DNA of 10,818 nt from Bacteroidota bacterium (GTDB lineage Bacteria > Bacteroidota > Bacteroidia > Chitinophagales > UBA2359): assembly GCA_020627525.1 (NCBI GenBank), contig JAHDGP010000123.1:1-10818 (forward strand), given 5' to 3'. A program made the translations under genes and the position numbers. Positions 1-7,486 of the stretch are shown here, in pieces (positions within the stretch are counted from its first letter, which is position 1; each line of letters starts with the position of its first letter). Below the pieces are notes generated by a model. The model was given only the letters and a program-made list of their open reading frames with translations. It did no database searches and was not told the DNA's origin.

Positions 1-18
1 TTTGATAAACGAATATAA
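1..18 (+). CDS. Possible 3' end of a plus-strand gene (last five codons)
   Basis: Frame 1 reads Phe-Asp-Lys-Arg-Ile and then TAA at 16-18. The stem of a plus-strand terminator begins at the stop codon, which is the expected layout for a gene that enters from the left and converges on the adhesin gene. Frame 3 is closed at once by TGA and frame 2 would read through the terminator, so frame 1 is the best candidate. Five codons carry no family information, so the product cannot be named and the call rests only on the terminator next to it. Confidence 0.3.
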   Translation, partial: FDKRI

Positions 19-52
19 GAGGAACATCCAAAAGGTGTTCCTCTTTTTTTTA
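17..52 (+). terminator. Rho-independent terminator, plus strand
   Basis: A perfect 10-bp stem pairs AAGAGGAACA (17-26) with TGTTCCTCTT (36-45) around a 9-base loop. The right arm runs directly into a T tract at 44-51. The T tract is on the plus strand only, so it should end a gene entering from the left. It faces the minus-strand terminator at 144-185 and so separates two convergent transcription units. Confidence 0.85.
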
Positions 53-143
53 TTGTAGAAGATGAAAGTTGTTATACGACATTATATATATTTAAATTAT
101 TATTATCCTAAATTCCTTAAAGAACTATTCTTTCTATTCTAAT

Positions 144-185
144 AAAAAAACGGATGTAAACAATTATTTTGTTTACATCCGTTTT
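144..185 (-). terminator. Rho-independent terminator of the adhesin gene
   Basis: A perfect 15-bp stem pairs 147-161 (AAAACGGATGTAAAC) with 171-185 (GTTTACATCCGTTTT) around a 9-base A+T loop. Read on the minus strand it ends in seven Ts (150-144). It lies about 60 bases beyond the original stop codon of the adhesin (245-247), which independently supports that codon as the real end of the ancestral gene. The plus strand has only four Ts after the stem, so any activity in that direction should be weaker. Confidence 0.9.
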
Positions 186-244
186 CTAAAATTTGTTAAT
201 TTAAAATTACTTAGACAAAGTAATCAAGAACATTATTTTTTGTG

Positions 245-773
245 CTATCTAAATAATTCAATGGCTCCTCTTGGATAATCTTTCTTATCCATATCATCAA
301 TTTCAATGACATAGAAGTACGTTCCAACCGGCAGTTCCTCCCCATTGTTTTGCCATGTTCCGTTCCACCATTCACTATCAGAACCATAATCTTTGATAAA
401 CAATATTTCCCCATCTATTGTAGATTGTTATCATATTGCGACGGAATTCTGATCCACAATTCAATGCTGGAATTCTAAAGAAATCATTTTTATTGTCATT
501 ATTCGGTGAAATACCACCCATTATATTATTCAAAGTACAATCAGATTCTAGAACTGTTATATAAACAGTTGCGGTAGATTGAAATCCGTTAACATCGCAA
601 ACAGTATATGTAATGCTGTCCGTTCCTATAAAATTAGAATTTGGGTTATAGGATATTTGATTGTCAATTATGGAAACAACAGCATTTTCAGATTCCGATA
701 AATTCTTTATTATCAAACCTCCACCGGCATTGTCAACATCATTATCAATCACCATTATCAATATTGTTTCTCC
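245..773 (-). pseudogene. Severed 3' end of the adhesin gene: last tandem domain plus type B T9SS sorting domain (CHU_C-like)
   Basis: This is the continuation of the 774-5993 gene, cut off by the in-frame TAG at 774-776. Reading on in the same frame (residues 1741-1866 of the ancestral protein) gives a sixth tandem-95/cadherin-like unit with the motif NFIGTDSITYTVCD, followed by the start of a gliding-motility-associated C-terminal domain (GGISPNNDNKNDFFRIP, then ITIYNRWGNIVY). At 392-398 the frame breaks: the current frame ends at a TGA at 378-380. Skipping one base restores KDYGSDSEWWNGTW, ELPVGTYFYVIE and a final RGAIELFR before TAG at 245-247, which is the normal end of this domain. The domain is known to direct outer-membrane passage by the type IX system (type B, SprB-like). 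Two lesions in a still well conserved tail suggest recent inactivation. A sequencing error could explain either one, less easily both. Confidence 0.85.
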
Positions 774-2345
774 CTATGTTGTGGTTTCGTTGTCATCATT
801 TGCTTCAGGACCGTTAGGATTCGTAATAACATCTCCTTCCACAAAAATAGTTACTACAGCAGTAGAAACAATTCCAGCATTGTTACAACCGACTGATGGA
901 TATTCAATTTGATATTCAAACATATCAATTCCTGAGAAATTATTGTTTGGAGTATAAATTACATTTCCAGTGGACTCCCACTCTATTGTTCCATTTTCAG
1001 TTGAATCTATGAACTCAAGAAGTAGGTCTTGAATTGGTAAATATTTATCATTAAACAAAACTGCAATATTTGTTACTGTATTTGTTTCAGTTGTTATCTC
1101 ATCATCAATTGCTTCCAATTCATTTACTACATTTATATAAAAAACAGCTGATTCACAACCTAAGCCTGTAATGCAGGCAGTATAAACCAATGAGTCTGTA
1201 CCAACATAACCAATGATTGGTGTATACTCAACAATACCATTTTGAGAATCTACAATGGAAGCATTTCCAAAACTAGGTCCACTTGAAATGTAAACTGAAT
1301 CCACTATTTGTGGCATATCATTTTCTAATAAATTAAAAGTACATCCAAAACCATCTTCAAAAGTATCAGAATCATCTTCTAATACCAATCCATCATCAAC
1401 TGTAAAATTAATAGTAACCTCTTCACAAGCTGGGGTTCCTAAATTAATACCTGAAACATTACTACAAATTCCATCATAGTTAATTATATCCAAACCGTCA
1501 TCGCAAACAAGGAAAGTAATTTCATCTGTTCCAGTAAAGTTAATTGCAGGGGTATAAATCATACAGGAATCACTGGTGATATCTAATGTTCCATTTGCTG
1601 GACCACTATCAATTGCAGTTGTGTGTACTTCTCCCCAGAAAGAATTTCCATTTGGATCAGAAATACTTAAACAGAACGGGAATGATTGCCCTTGAAAAAC
1701 ACTGAATGTTTGATTTGGAATTGTAGGAGGAACGTTCGGTTCAATCGACAAAAATCTTACTATCATTGTATCACAAAGTCCCTCTACATCGCAGGCTATT
1801 ATAGAAGCACTGTCTTCATTACCCGTATAATTGCTATTTGGTTCATAATTTAAACATCCGTTGCCATCAACAAAAATTGCATCTCCATTGAATGGCTGTG
1901 AAGGAATAACTGTATAACTCATATTTGCCGCTGTTGTTTGATTATCTGAAATACTCAAACATTCTATGAACACATCATCATTAAATGCAGCCAAACATAA
2001 TTCATCTGCTCCAAAGACTGGCGGCGTATTTTCAGCACCAAAAACAGACAAGCATAAATGCAGCGTATCACATTCGATAGGTGCAGCAGTATCACAAGCT
2101 ACCACATAAACATCTTCTGTCCCTGTAAAGCCTGGAGCTGGGACAAATATGGCAGAATCCAAACTCACATTAAATTGCCCAGTTAAGGGACCGATTACAT
2201 TTGATATTAAAACCAAATCCTCATCGCCTGCCGCTATGTCTGGATCAAACAAATTAGGCATTGCAATACTTATTCTTCCATCAATTACCGTTGTATCACA
2301 TATATCTGTTACATCGTTTCCAAAATCATCTTGCCAATTCGGTCC
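549..2345 (-). repeat. Tandem-95/cadherin-like repeat array, six units, interrupted by the amber codon
   Basis: Six units of roughly 90-110 residues each end with a mark such as PGFTGTEDVYVVACD (about residue 1287), SNYTGNEDSASIIACD (1387), INFTGTDEITFLVCDD (1484), IGYVGTDSLVYTAC (1593), NNFSGIDMFEYQIE (1684) and, beyond the TAG, SNFIGTDSITYTVCD (1786). The units are well diverged, so this is an old array and not a fresh expansion. Such arrays act as stalks in secreted bacterial proteins and lie just before the sorting domain here. Confidence 0.65.
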
Positions 2346-5300
2346 GCCCGTATCGCAATTATTTACAAAAATAGTAACGCTTGCCGTATCTGAACAATTC
2401 GTCAAAGTATCTGTTCCAGTCACAAGATAAGTCGTCGTAACCAAAGGACTTGCTATAGGATTGTGAATATTTGAATTACTCAATCCAGTAGCAGGAACCC
2501 AAGTAAACACATCTGCTCCAATTGCTAATAAAGACACTCCTTCTCCATCACACAATACTTGATCGTCACTAACCTCTACATCTACATCAGATACAAATAC
2601 AGTTATTGTGTCTGATGTATTACAACCTGTTATTGTTGGGTATTGAACATTCAAAATATACGTAGTCGTCTCTAACGGAGTAGCTACTGGGTTTCTAATA
2701 GAATCATTATTCAACCCAGTACTCGGTGTCCAACTGTATGAGATTGCTCCACCTGTAAAGTCATTTAGTTGAACTGAATTCCCTCCACAAAGAGAAACAT
2801 CCCCGCCTAAATTAGGCGAATTATTCACTTCAACTGTCCACGAAAGTTTAATTGAGTCACAAGCAGAATTACTGCCAATGTACACATAAGTTGTTGTCGT
2901 ATCTGCGATGGTCAAAAGGTTGGTTCCATTAGAGATCACTTCGTTAGAACCTTCAATCACCCAAGAGTGTTCACATAAGTTAGTGCTTGCCGTTATTGAG
3001 ATTATATCACCTGCACAAGCCTGTTCAGGACCTTCAATATCTAAGTCAACTGGTGCAATAGCAACATCGTCTATATAATAATAAGCAGTGTCTCCCACTC
3101 CAATATCATTTGCATTTAGAAGTGTATTACCTATTTGATAAAAATTACCCAATGTTAAATATTCGTAAGGCGCATCAGCAGTGAAAGTATCAGAAATTTC
3201 TCTCCAACCTGGCTGCGTCAAAATATTAAACGGCTCATTGCCTACTTGTGGCGTTACTTGTGGTCCACCCACTTCATATTCATCTTCAGAAAAATAGGCA
3301 CCAATATTGTCAATGGCAAATCCGCTGGTTGGGGCTAAACGCACCTTAAACCCAACACAATACTGTTGACCGACAACCAAAGGAGCAGCCAATTGTGTTT
3401 CCAGCAATGTTTTATTATTGCTACCATTTACGTAAGCTACTATACCAGCATATCCATTTCCATCAAAAGCTTCAATACTATTTCCATAAATATTGTTAGG
3501 GACATCTGTATCTCCATTTTGCGCACAAACGTTGAAAAGGTCGGCAGATGTTGGAGTTGGCGAAAACCAAGAAGTAGCAAAGTCAATCTGCCCTAATTCG
3601 CTTGGGCAGGCTGATTGAAATTCAAAACCAGAATTTATTATATAAGAAGATGGATTACAAGGATCACAAACGGCTTCTACAACTACCAATTGTTGAAACT
3701 CATCAAAGCAGCCACTTGGATTTACAACCCTTAATGTCACTGTCTTTAGACCAGGGCTATTGTAAACATAACCTGTTGAGCCATTTGTTACTTTGTCAGT
3801 TTGTCCATCTGAATCAAAATCCCATTCGTAAGTTGTACCTGGAACTGTACCATCTGATAAATTTATAAATGTTATTACTTCATTAAAACAACCTGATTCA
3901 ACCGAGAAATCAGCAGTAGGCTGAGGATTCACAATTACCTCAAAGGTTTTTACTTGAGAGCAAGACTCTTTAGAAACTTCTAATGCCAATTGGTATGTAC
4001 CTGGAGATGGCGGCTCCCAACTTAAATCTTGTGTATTACTCAAAATAGGTCCACCTAAAAGATACCATTCGTAAGAACAAAAGCCTTCTGGCGCTGTAAT
4101 TTGAAACGGATTTCCAACACAACCAACTGTGTCTACCAATTGCAGCTTGGGTACTTCAGTTACAAATACATCATCCAAATAATAATAAGCAGAAACAATC
4201 AAGTCATTTCCTTCAAAAGATTGCTGGATTGTTGAATTATTATCATCATAAAAATTTCCAATAGTCAACCATTCAACTGCAGAGTTTGGTTCATAAATAC
4301 CATCTATTTTAAACCATTCTTGTTTATCTAATAAAACACCTGAAGTGTTTTCTACTTGTGGAGTAAATGGAAGTGGACCTTCTACTAATGTTGAAATATT
4401 GTTATCCGAAAAATATGCACCGATTTCCGCTACACCGTATTGAGAACGATCTGACAAACTCACATTAAAGCTTACACAATAAGCTTTGTCAGGATCTAAA
4501 GGCTCTTCTAATTTGACACTCGCATACTCTCTGGATTCTTCAAGGCTTCTATAAGCAAAAAATCCTAAGTAACCATTTCCAGAAAGTGCATCTTGTGATC
4601 CAAAAGTATTGGTTGGAACATCTAAGTTGTCATTGGGATTACTTCCATCAAAACAAGAGTGGAAAAAGTCTGAGGTTTCGGCTGTTGTTTGGAACCAATT
4701 CAAAACGCCAGTCATACCTACTTGTAAATCTATTGGGCAATTTTCAAAGCTTTCAATATTCCCATTGGGAACAAAGTTAAATGGGTCTTCACAAGGATCA
4801 CAATCTGGTGTTATTTCGACAGAAAGAACTTCGGTAGAAAAACATTCATCAGAATTATAAATAGTTAAGGCAACATTGTAAGTACCCTCGCCTGGAAAAG
4901 TAAATGACAAACCACCTGCTGAAGTAGATTCAACAAATCCATCATTAAAAACATCCCATTCATAAGTTGCTCCTGATAAAACATTTGACGAAACATCAAT
5001 AAATTGAGTGGTAGATCCAACACAAGCGTTTTCTGTAATAAAATTTATATTTGGAACAGGTACAACATTTATAACTACATTATCGGTAATAATACAATCG
5101 CCAATTCTTGCTTCAACAATATAAGTAGCTGATTTTTCGGCTAAAACGCTTAAAGAAGAACCTGTACTTAAAATATTAGTAGGATCATTTGCGGTATACC
5201 AGATATAATTTGCATTGTTCAGGAAAGTAGAGCTCAGTGAAATCAATTCATTTTCACAAACGGTCTGATTTTCAATACTAACCAAATCTTCTGGTATTTC

Positions 5301-5993
5301 ATAAATATTTACATCATCAATATAATAATAAACATCTAGTGTATCATTGGTTCCAGGGTCAACCCCTCCTCCATTGGTAGCTTCATTATCATAAAAATTT
5401 CCAATTGTAAAAAACTCGTAAGGCTGATCAGCAACGAATGTTCCAGTAATGGTTGTCCATAAGTTTCTTTCATCAATAATTCCATTATTGTAAAGCACCT
5501 CTGGGTTTCTATTAATTACTTGATCACCACCAAAGTTTGGCGGATTCGCTGAAAAGTCTATTCCTATATTTTCAATACCATAAAATCCAAAACTCGGATT
5601 ATCCGCCAAACTAACTTTGAAATCAACACAATAGGTTTTGCCAATTTCCATAACATCATTCATTTGCCTTGAAAGATATTCTCTTTTATCTTCTTCGCTA
5701 TAGACCAATATACCTGCGTAGGCTTCACCAGAATTGGCAATTTGTTGTCCATAAATGTTATTTGGAACATCAACATCAGAACCGGTTGCAGCACATTCAT
5801 TAAAATAGTCAGGAGTCCCTTGCGATGGAGAATACCATCCATCAGAATTAGAAATTTGTCCTGTTATAGCTGGGCATATAGTAAAATCTTCAAAACTATT
5901 ATTTGGAACAAAATTTTGTTGGCAAATAGCATTGTTTTGCAAAAAAACATATAGCGATAAAAGCAATGCAAATGACAGCGCACTCTTTCTCAT
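774..5993 (-). CDS. Giant multidomain secreted adhesin-like protein, truncated before its T9SS sorting domain (1739 aa of about 1915)
   Basis: Residues 1-25 form a Sec signal peptide (MRK, then a hydrophobic core, cleavage near AIC-QQ). Three copies of a jelly-roll-like domain follow at about 27-233, 406-613 and 784-981, each with the marks VP(N/T)NxxG, YCVxFxVxL, IG.(Y/D)FS, (L/F)T(I/L)GNFY and YYY(I/L)DDV. After copies 1 and 2 come an Ig-like domain and a PKD domain (YEWDxxxDG) ending in a CDPC motif (398-401 and 776-779). Copy 3 is followed by Ig-like domains only, two of them with the repeated pattern WxPxTGL...NPxAxPLxTTTY (about 1058-1210). From about 1217 come tandem-95/cadherin-like units with the mark F.G(T/N)(D/E)...(C)D, five before the stop. 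The protein is rich in cysteine, fitting a disulphide-stabilised extracellular protein. By family it should be a surface or secreted adhesin exported by the type IX system. The TAG at 774-776 removes its sorting domain, so the present product would probably be stranded in the periplasm. Ligand unknown. Confidence 0.85.
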   Translation of the reverse strand: MRKSALSFALLLSLYVFLQNNAICQQNFVPNNSFEDFTICPAITGQISNSDGWYSPSQGTPDYFNECAATGSDVDVPNNIYGQQIANSGEAYAGILVYSEEDKREYLSRQMNDVMEIGKTYCVDFKVSLADNPSFGFYGIENIGIDFSANPPNFGGDQVINRNPEVLYNNGIIDERNLWTTITGTFVADQPYEFFTIGNFYDNEATNGGGVDPGTNDTLDVYYYIDDVNIYEIPEDLVSIENQTVCENELISLSSTFLNNANYIWYTANDPTNILSTGSSLSVLAEKSATYIVEARIGDCIITDNVVINVVPVPNINFITENACVGSTTQFIDVSSNVLSGATYEWDVFNDGFVESTSAGGLSFTFPGEGTYNVALTIYNSDECFSTEVLSVEITPDCDPCEDPFNFVPNGNIESFENCPIDLQVGMTGVLNWFQTTAETSDFFHSCFDGSNPNDNLDVPTNTFGSQDALSGNGYLGFFAYRSLEESREYASVKLEEPLDPDKAYCVSFNVSLSDRSQYGVAEIGAYFSDNNISTLVEGPLPFTPQVENTSGVLLDKQEWFKIDGIYEPNSAVEWLTIGNFYDDNNSTIQQSFEGNDLIVSAYYYLDDVFVTEVPKLQLVDTVGCVGNPFQITAPEGFCSYEWYLLGGPILSNTQDLSWEPPSPGTYQLALEVSKESCSQVKTFEVIVNPQPTADFSVESGCFNEVITFINLSDGTVPGTTYEWDFDSDGQTDKVTNGSTGYVYNSPGLKTVTLRVVNPSGCFDEFQQLVVVEAVCDPCNPSSYIINSGFEFQSACPSELGQIDFATSWFSPTPTSADLFNVCAQNGDTDVPNNIYGNSIEAFDGNGYAGIVAYVNGSNNKTLLETQLAAPLVVGQQYCVGFKVRLAPTSGFAIDNIGAYFSEDEYEVGGPQVTPQVGNEPFNILTQPGWREISDTFTADAPYEYLTLGNFYQIGNTLLNANDIGVGDTAYYYIDDVAIAPVDLDIEGPEQACAGDIISITASTNLCEHSWVIEGSNEVISNGTNLLTIADTTTTYVYIGSNSACDSIKLSWTVEVNNSPNLGGDVSLCGGNSVQLNDFTGGAISYSWTPSTGLNNDSIRNPVATPLETTTYILNVQYPTITGCNTSDTITVFVSDVDVEVSDDQVLCDGEGVSLLAIGADVFTWVPATGLSNSNIHNPIASPLVTTTYLVTGTDTLTNCSDTASVTIFVNNCDTGGPNWQDDFGNDVTDICDTTVIDGRISIAMPNLFDPDIAAGDEDLVLISNVIGPLTGQFNVSLDSAIFVPAPGFTGTEDVYVVACDTAAPIECDTLHLCLSVFGAENTPPVFGADELCLAAFNDDVFIECLSISDNQTTAANMSYTVIPSQPFNGDAIFVDGNGCLNYEPNSNYTGNEDSASIIACDVEGLCDTMIVRFLSIEPNVPPTIPNQTFSVFQGQSFPFCLSISDPNGNSFWGEVHTTAIDSGPANGTLDITSDSCMIYTPAINFTGTDEITFLVCDDGLDIINYDGICSNVSGINLGTPACEEVTINFTVDDGLVLEDDSDTFEDGFGCTFNLLENDMPQIVDSVYISSGPSFGNASIVDSQNGIVEYTPIIGYVGTDSLVYTACITGLGCESAVFYINVVNELEAIDDEITTETNTVTNIAVLFNDKYLPIQDLLLEFIDSTENGTIEWESTGNVIYTPNNNFSGIDMFEYQIEYPSVGCNNAGIVSTAVVTIFVEGDVITNPNGPEANDDNETTT
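3051..3644 (-). repeat. Jelly-roll-like module, copy 3 of 3 (residues 784-981)
   Basis: Opens with YIINSGFEFQSACP and carries VPNNIYG at residue 831 and YYYIDDV at 971. It is followed by an Ig-like domain but the PKD/CDPC part is absent, so the third block is incomplete or was joined to a different downstream array. Confidence 0.7.
4155..4778 (-). repeat. Jelly-roll-like module, copy 2 of 3 (residues 406-613)
   Basis: Opens with FVPNGNIESFENCP and carries VPTNTFG at residue 459 and YYYLDDV at 603, then an Ig-like (about 616-689) and a PKD domain (about 690-773) and CDPC at 776-779. Copies 1 and 2 keep the same order of domains over about 378 residues, which indicates duplication of the whole block and not of the jelly roll alone. 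Confidence 0.7.
5295..5915 (-). repeat. Jelly-roll-like module, copy 1 of 3 (residues 27-233)
   Basis: This module begins with FVPNNSFEDFTICP and contains VPNNIYG at residue 76 and YYYIDDV at 222. It is followed by an Ig-like (about 236-311) and a PKD domain (about 312-396), then CDPC at 398-401. Similar modules are, from memory, common in large surface and OmpA-type proteins of Bacteroidota, where binding of glycans or other surface ligands is only presumed. Confidence 0.7.
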
Positions 5994-6500
5994 AAATCTA
6001 GTTTGTTAATTAGGAGAACTTCAAAATAAAATCTCATTAAGTAAATAGTCAAAGAATAACTTTCTGATTTAGAATGTACTAATTCTTTATACACTTACAC
6101 ATCATTTGTCAGATCAGCTTCCTCTTTTGATTATATGAATCAAAAAATCTATTTCGTTCTGACCAATGCGATCAAATCTGTTACTTATTTTTTAACTACT
6201 ACTAAAAAGAACGAAAATTTCAATAAATACAACAATTTGACCTAACAACTTTGGCACATTTATTTAATCAACATCCACAATCTACAAATATACCAAAGTA
6301 TTTGCAGTAAATGAATAGGTGAAGCTTAGAACCTTCTTAAAATTTGGTGGTTTATTGCAAATAAAAAGGTACTCGATAGGTACTCGCCAGCTTGCTATAG
6401 GAAGAAGGCACCTTCTGCAAAAAATATTTGAATATTCCAAGAGTTTGAACAAAAAAAATAAAATAAACAAAAAACATCTGCCTTAAAACAAGATAGTAAG
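5994..6500. other. 507-base intergenic region with a short repeat-bearing, G+C-richer patch
   Basis: No credible gene is seen between the LpxD-like gene and the adhesin. Positions 6361-6420 have 27 G+C of 60, against 18 of 60 in 6241-6300 and 11 of 60 in 6421-6480. The patch holds a direct repeat AGGTACTCG (6367-6375 and 6378-6386) and an inverted repeat AGAAGG/CCTTCT (6403-6408 and 6411-6416). A CCTTCTT at 6332-6338 can also pair with AAGAAGG at 6402-6408. No T tract follows on either strand in the right place, so it is not a standard terminator. A small RNA, a regulatory leader or a decayed intergenic repeat are all possible. No clear terminator for the LpxD-like gene was found here. Confidence 0.4.
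6022..6053 (-). promoter_or_regulatory. Candidate Bacteroidota-type promoter of the adhesin gene
   Basis: On the minus strand a TTTG (6053-6050) is followed after 20 bases by TTATTTTG (6029-6022), one mismatch from the TAnnTTTG -7 element of Bacteroidota. Transcription would begin near 6016-6018, giving a leader of about 25 bases before the ATG at 5993-5991. In DNA this A+T-rich one mismatch is weak evidence, and the long upstream region could hold another start. Confidence 0.3.
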
Positions 6501-7436
6501 TTATAGATTTCTGATTTTTTTCCAGAAAAGTGGTAATTGTTTTAGCAGGGCCAGTTCTCTCATTTTGGTTCTAGCATCCGCAGAGGGGGTTCCGAAAACA
6601 GTTTTTCCTGGCTCGATAGATTTTCCTACGCCTGATTGTGCTAAAATGGTTGCTCCATCTCCTATATCAAGATCTTTGTTAAGCCCTGCCTGTCCCCATA
6701 TAGTAACATCGTTACCTATTCTGGTTTTGCCCGCAATTCCTACTTGGGCGGCAATTAAGCAGCGCTCTCCCAGTACACATCCATGACCGACATGTATTTG
6801 GTTGTCCAACTTACTTCCCTTACCGATGATGGTTGCACCCGATACGCCACGATCTATTGTACAATTAGAGCCTAGTTCGACATTGTCTTCGATGATGACC
6901 GAACCGCAAGATTCTAGCTTGTGAAATCCGTCTTTTCGTTTTTGAAAATAAAAAGCATCCGAACCAATGGTGGTATTTGAATGAATGATCACATTGTTTC
7001 CTATTTCTACCTTATTGTAAATACTGACATTTGCATAAATGATACAGTTTTTTCCGATTTTCACATCTGGACCGATAAAAGTGTTTGGGTAAATTAGGTT
7101 TGAAGGATCAATATCGGCATTGCTTATGCTCTGTGAAGGCAGATGTTTTGGACTGAAATACAATACCAATTTATTGTAATCTGCAAATGGATCATCTGAA
7201 AACAATAAGACTTTGTTTTCTGGATTTTCGACTTCTTTTTTATTTATTAAAATGATGGAAGCCTCTGATGCAATTACTTTGTCATAATATTTTGGGTGAT
7301 CAACAAATGTCAAATCGTTTTTTCTGACTTTGTGAATTTCATTGATTCCTTCTATAATTGCTGTTTCATCACCAATAATTTCAATGTCAATTATTTCTGT
7401 TAAATCTTTTACTTGAATTGCCTTGATTAAATCCAT
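6501..7436 (-). CDS. LpxD-like UDP-3-O-acylglucosamine N-acyltransferase family protein (311 aa)
   Basis: LpxD transfers a 3-hydroxyacyl chain from acyl carrier protein to the 2-amino group of UDP-3-O-acylglucosamine in lipid A synthesis in the cytoplasm. Residues 25-95 match the N-terminal uridine-binding region (KNDLTFVDHPKYYDKV, LLFSDDPFADYNKL). Residues 105-275 form a left-handed beta-helix of hexapeptide repeats (IGPDVKIGKNCIIYANVSI), interrupted by the LpxD-type insert GSDAFYFQKRKDGFHKL. KLDNQIHVGHG places His218 where E. coli LpxD has catalytic His239. A short C-terminal helix (KMRELALLKQLP) ends the protein. At 311 residues it is shorter than classical LpxD (about 340). It resembles the second, shorter LpxD-like paralogue of many Bacteroidota, so its exact substrate is uncertain and I give no lpxD symbol. 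The start fits the family and lies just after a promoter candidate. No other lipid A gene is next to it in this window. Confidence 0.85.
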   Translation of the reverse strand: MDLIKAIQVKDLTEIIDIEIIGDETAIIEGINEIHKVRKNDLTFVDHPKYYDKVIASEASIILINKKEVENPENKVLLFSDDPFADYNKLVLYFSPKHLPSQSISNADIDPSNLIYPNTFIGPDVKIGKNCIIYANVSIYNKVEIGNNVIIHSNTTIGSDAFYFQKRKDGFHKLESCGSVIIEDNVELGSNCTIDRGVSGATIIGKGSKLDNQIHVGHGCVLGERCLIAAQVGIAGKTRIGNDVTIWGQAGLNKDLDIGDGATILAQSGVGKSIEPGKTVFGTPSADARTKMRELALLKQLPLFWKKIRNL

Positions 7437-7440
7437 TTGG

Positions 7441-7471
7441 CAAAACTAAGTACTTGAATAAAAGTAATCAA
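7441..7471 (-). promoter_or_regulatory. Promoter of the LpxD-like gene, probably giving a leaderless or near-leaderless mRNA
   Basis: On the minus strand TTG (7471-7469) is followed after 20 bases by TAGTTTTG (7448-7441), a full match to the Bacteroidota -7 element TAnnTTTG. Only four bases (CCAA) separate it from the ATG at 7436-7434, so transcription should start at or within a couple of bases of the start codon. The upstream gene is closed by a terminator ending at 7487, which leaves only about 50 bases for this promoter and makes the match more credible. Confidence 0.55.
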
Positions 7472-7486
7472 GTAATTCAATGAAAA

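Noticed and set aside
392..400. Programmed frameshifting or phase variation at the adhesin lesion
   Set aside because: There is no slippery heptamer, homopolymer run or short tandem repeat at the break, and the amber codon upstream would already stop translation.
211..414. A 67-codon minus-strand open frame over the end of the adhesin gene
   Set aside because: It is in a different frame from the one that encodes the clear sorting-domain residues (VGTYFYVIE, RGAIELFR) and is an out-of-frame shadow.
661..912. Plus-strand open frames opposite the adhesin (for example 661-912, 2149-2430, 3366-3596 and 4586-4860)
   Set aside because: All lie antisense to strongly supported coding sequence with conserved domains, and none shows a family signal or its own regulatory sites.
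3051..5915. CRISPR or recent DNA-level repeat in the adhesin
   Set aside because: The repeats are visible as protein domains, with only short shared DNA stretches such as those encoding YYYIDDV. There are no short regularly spaced identical repeats.
6282..6470. A 62-codon minus-strand open frame in the gap upstream of the adhesin
   Set aside because: Its translation is an unordered, aromatic-rich sequence without any domain or homology I recognise, it overlaps the repeat-bearing patch, and it has no credible promoter or partner. It looks like chance.
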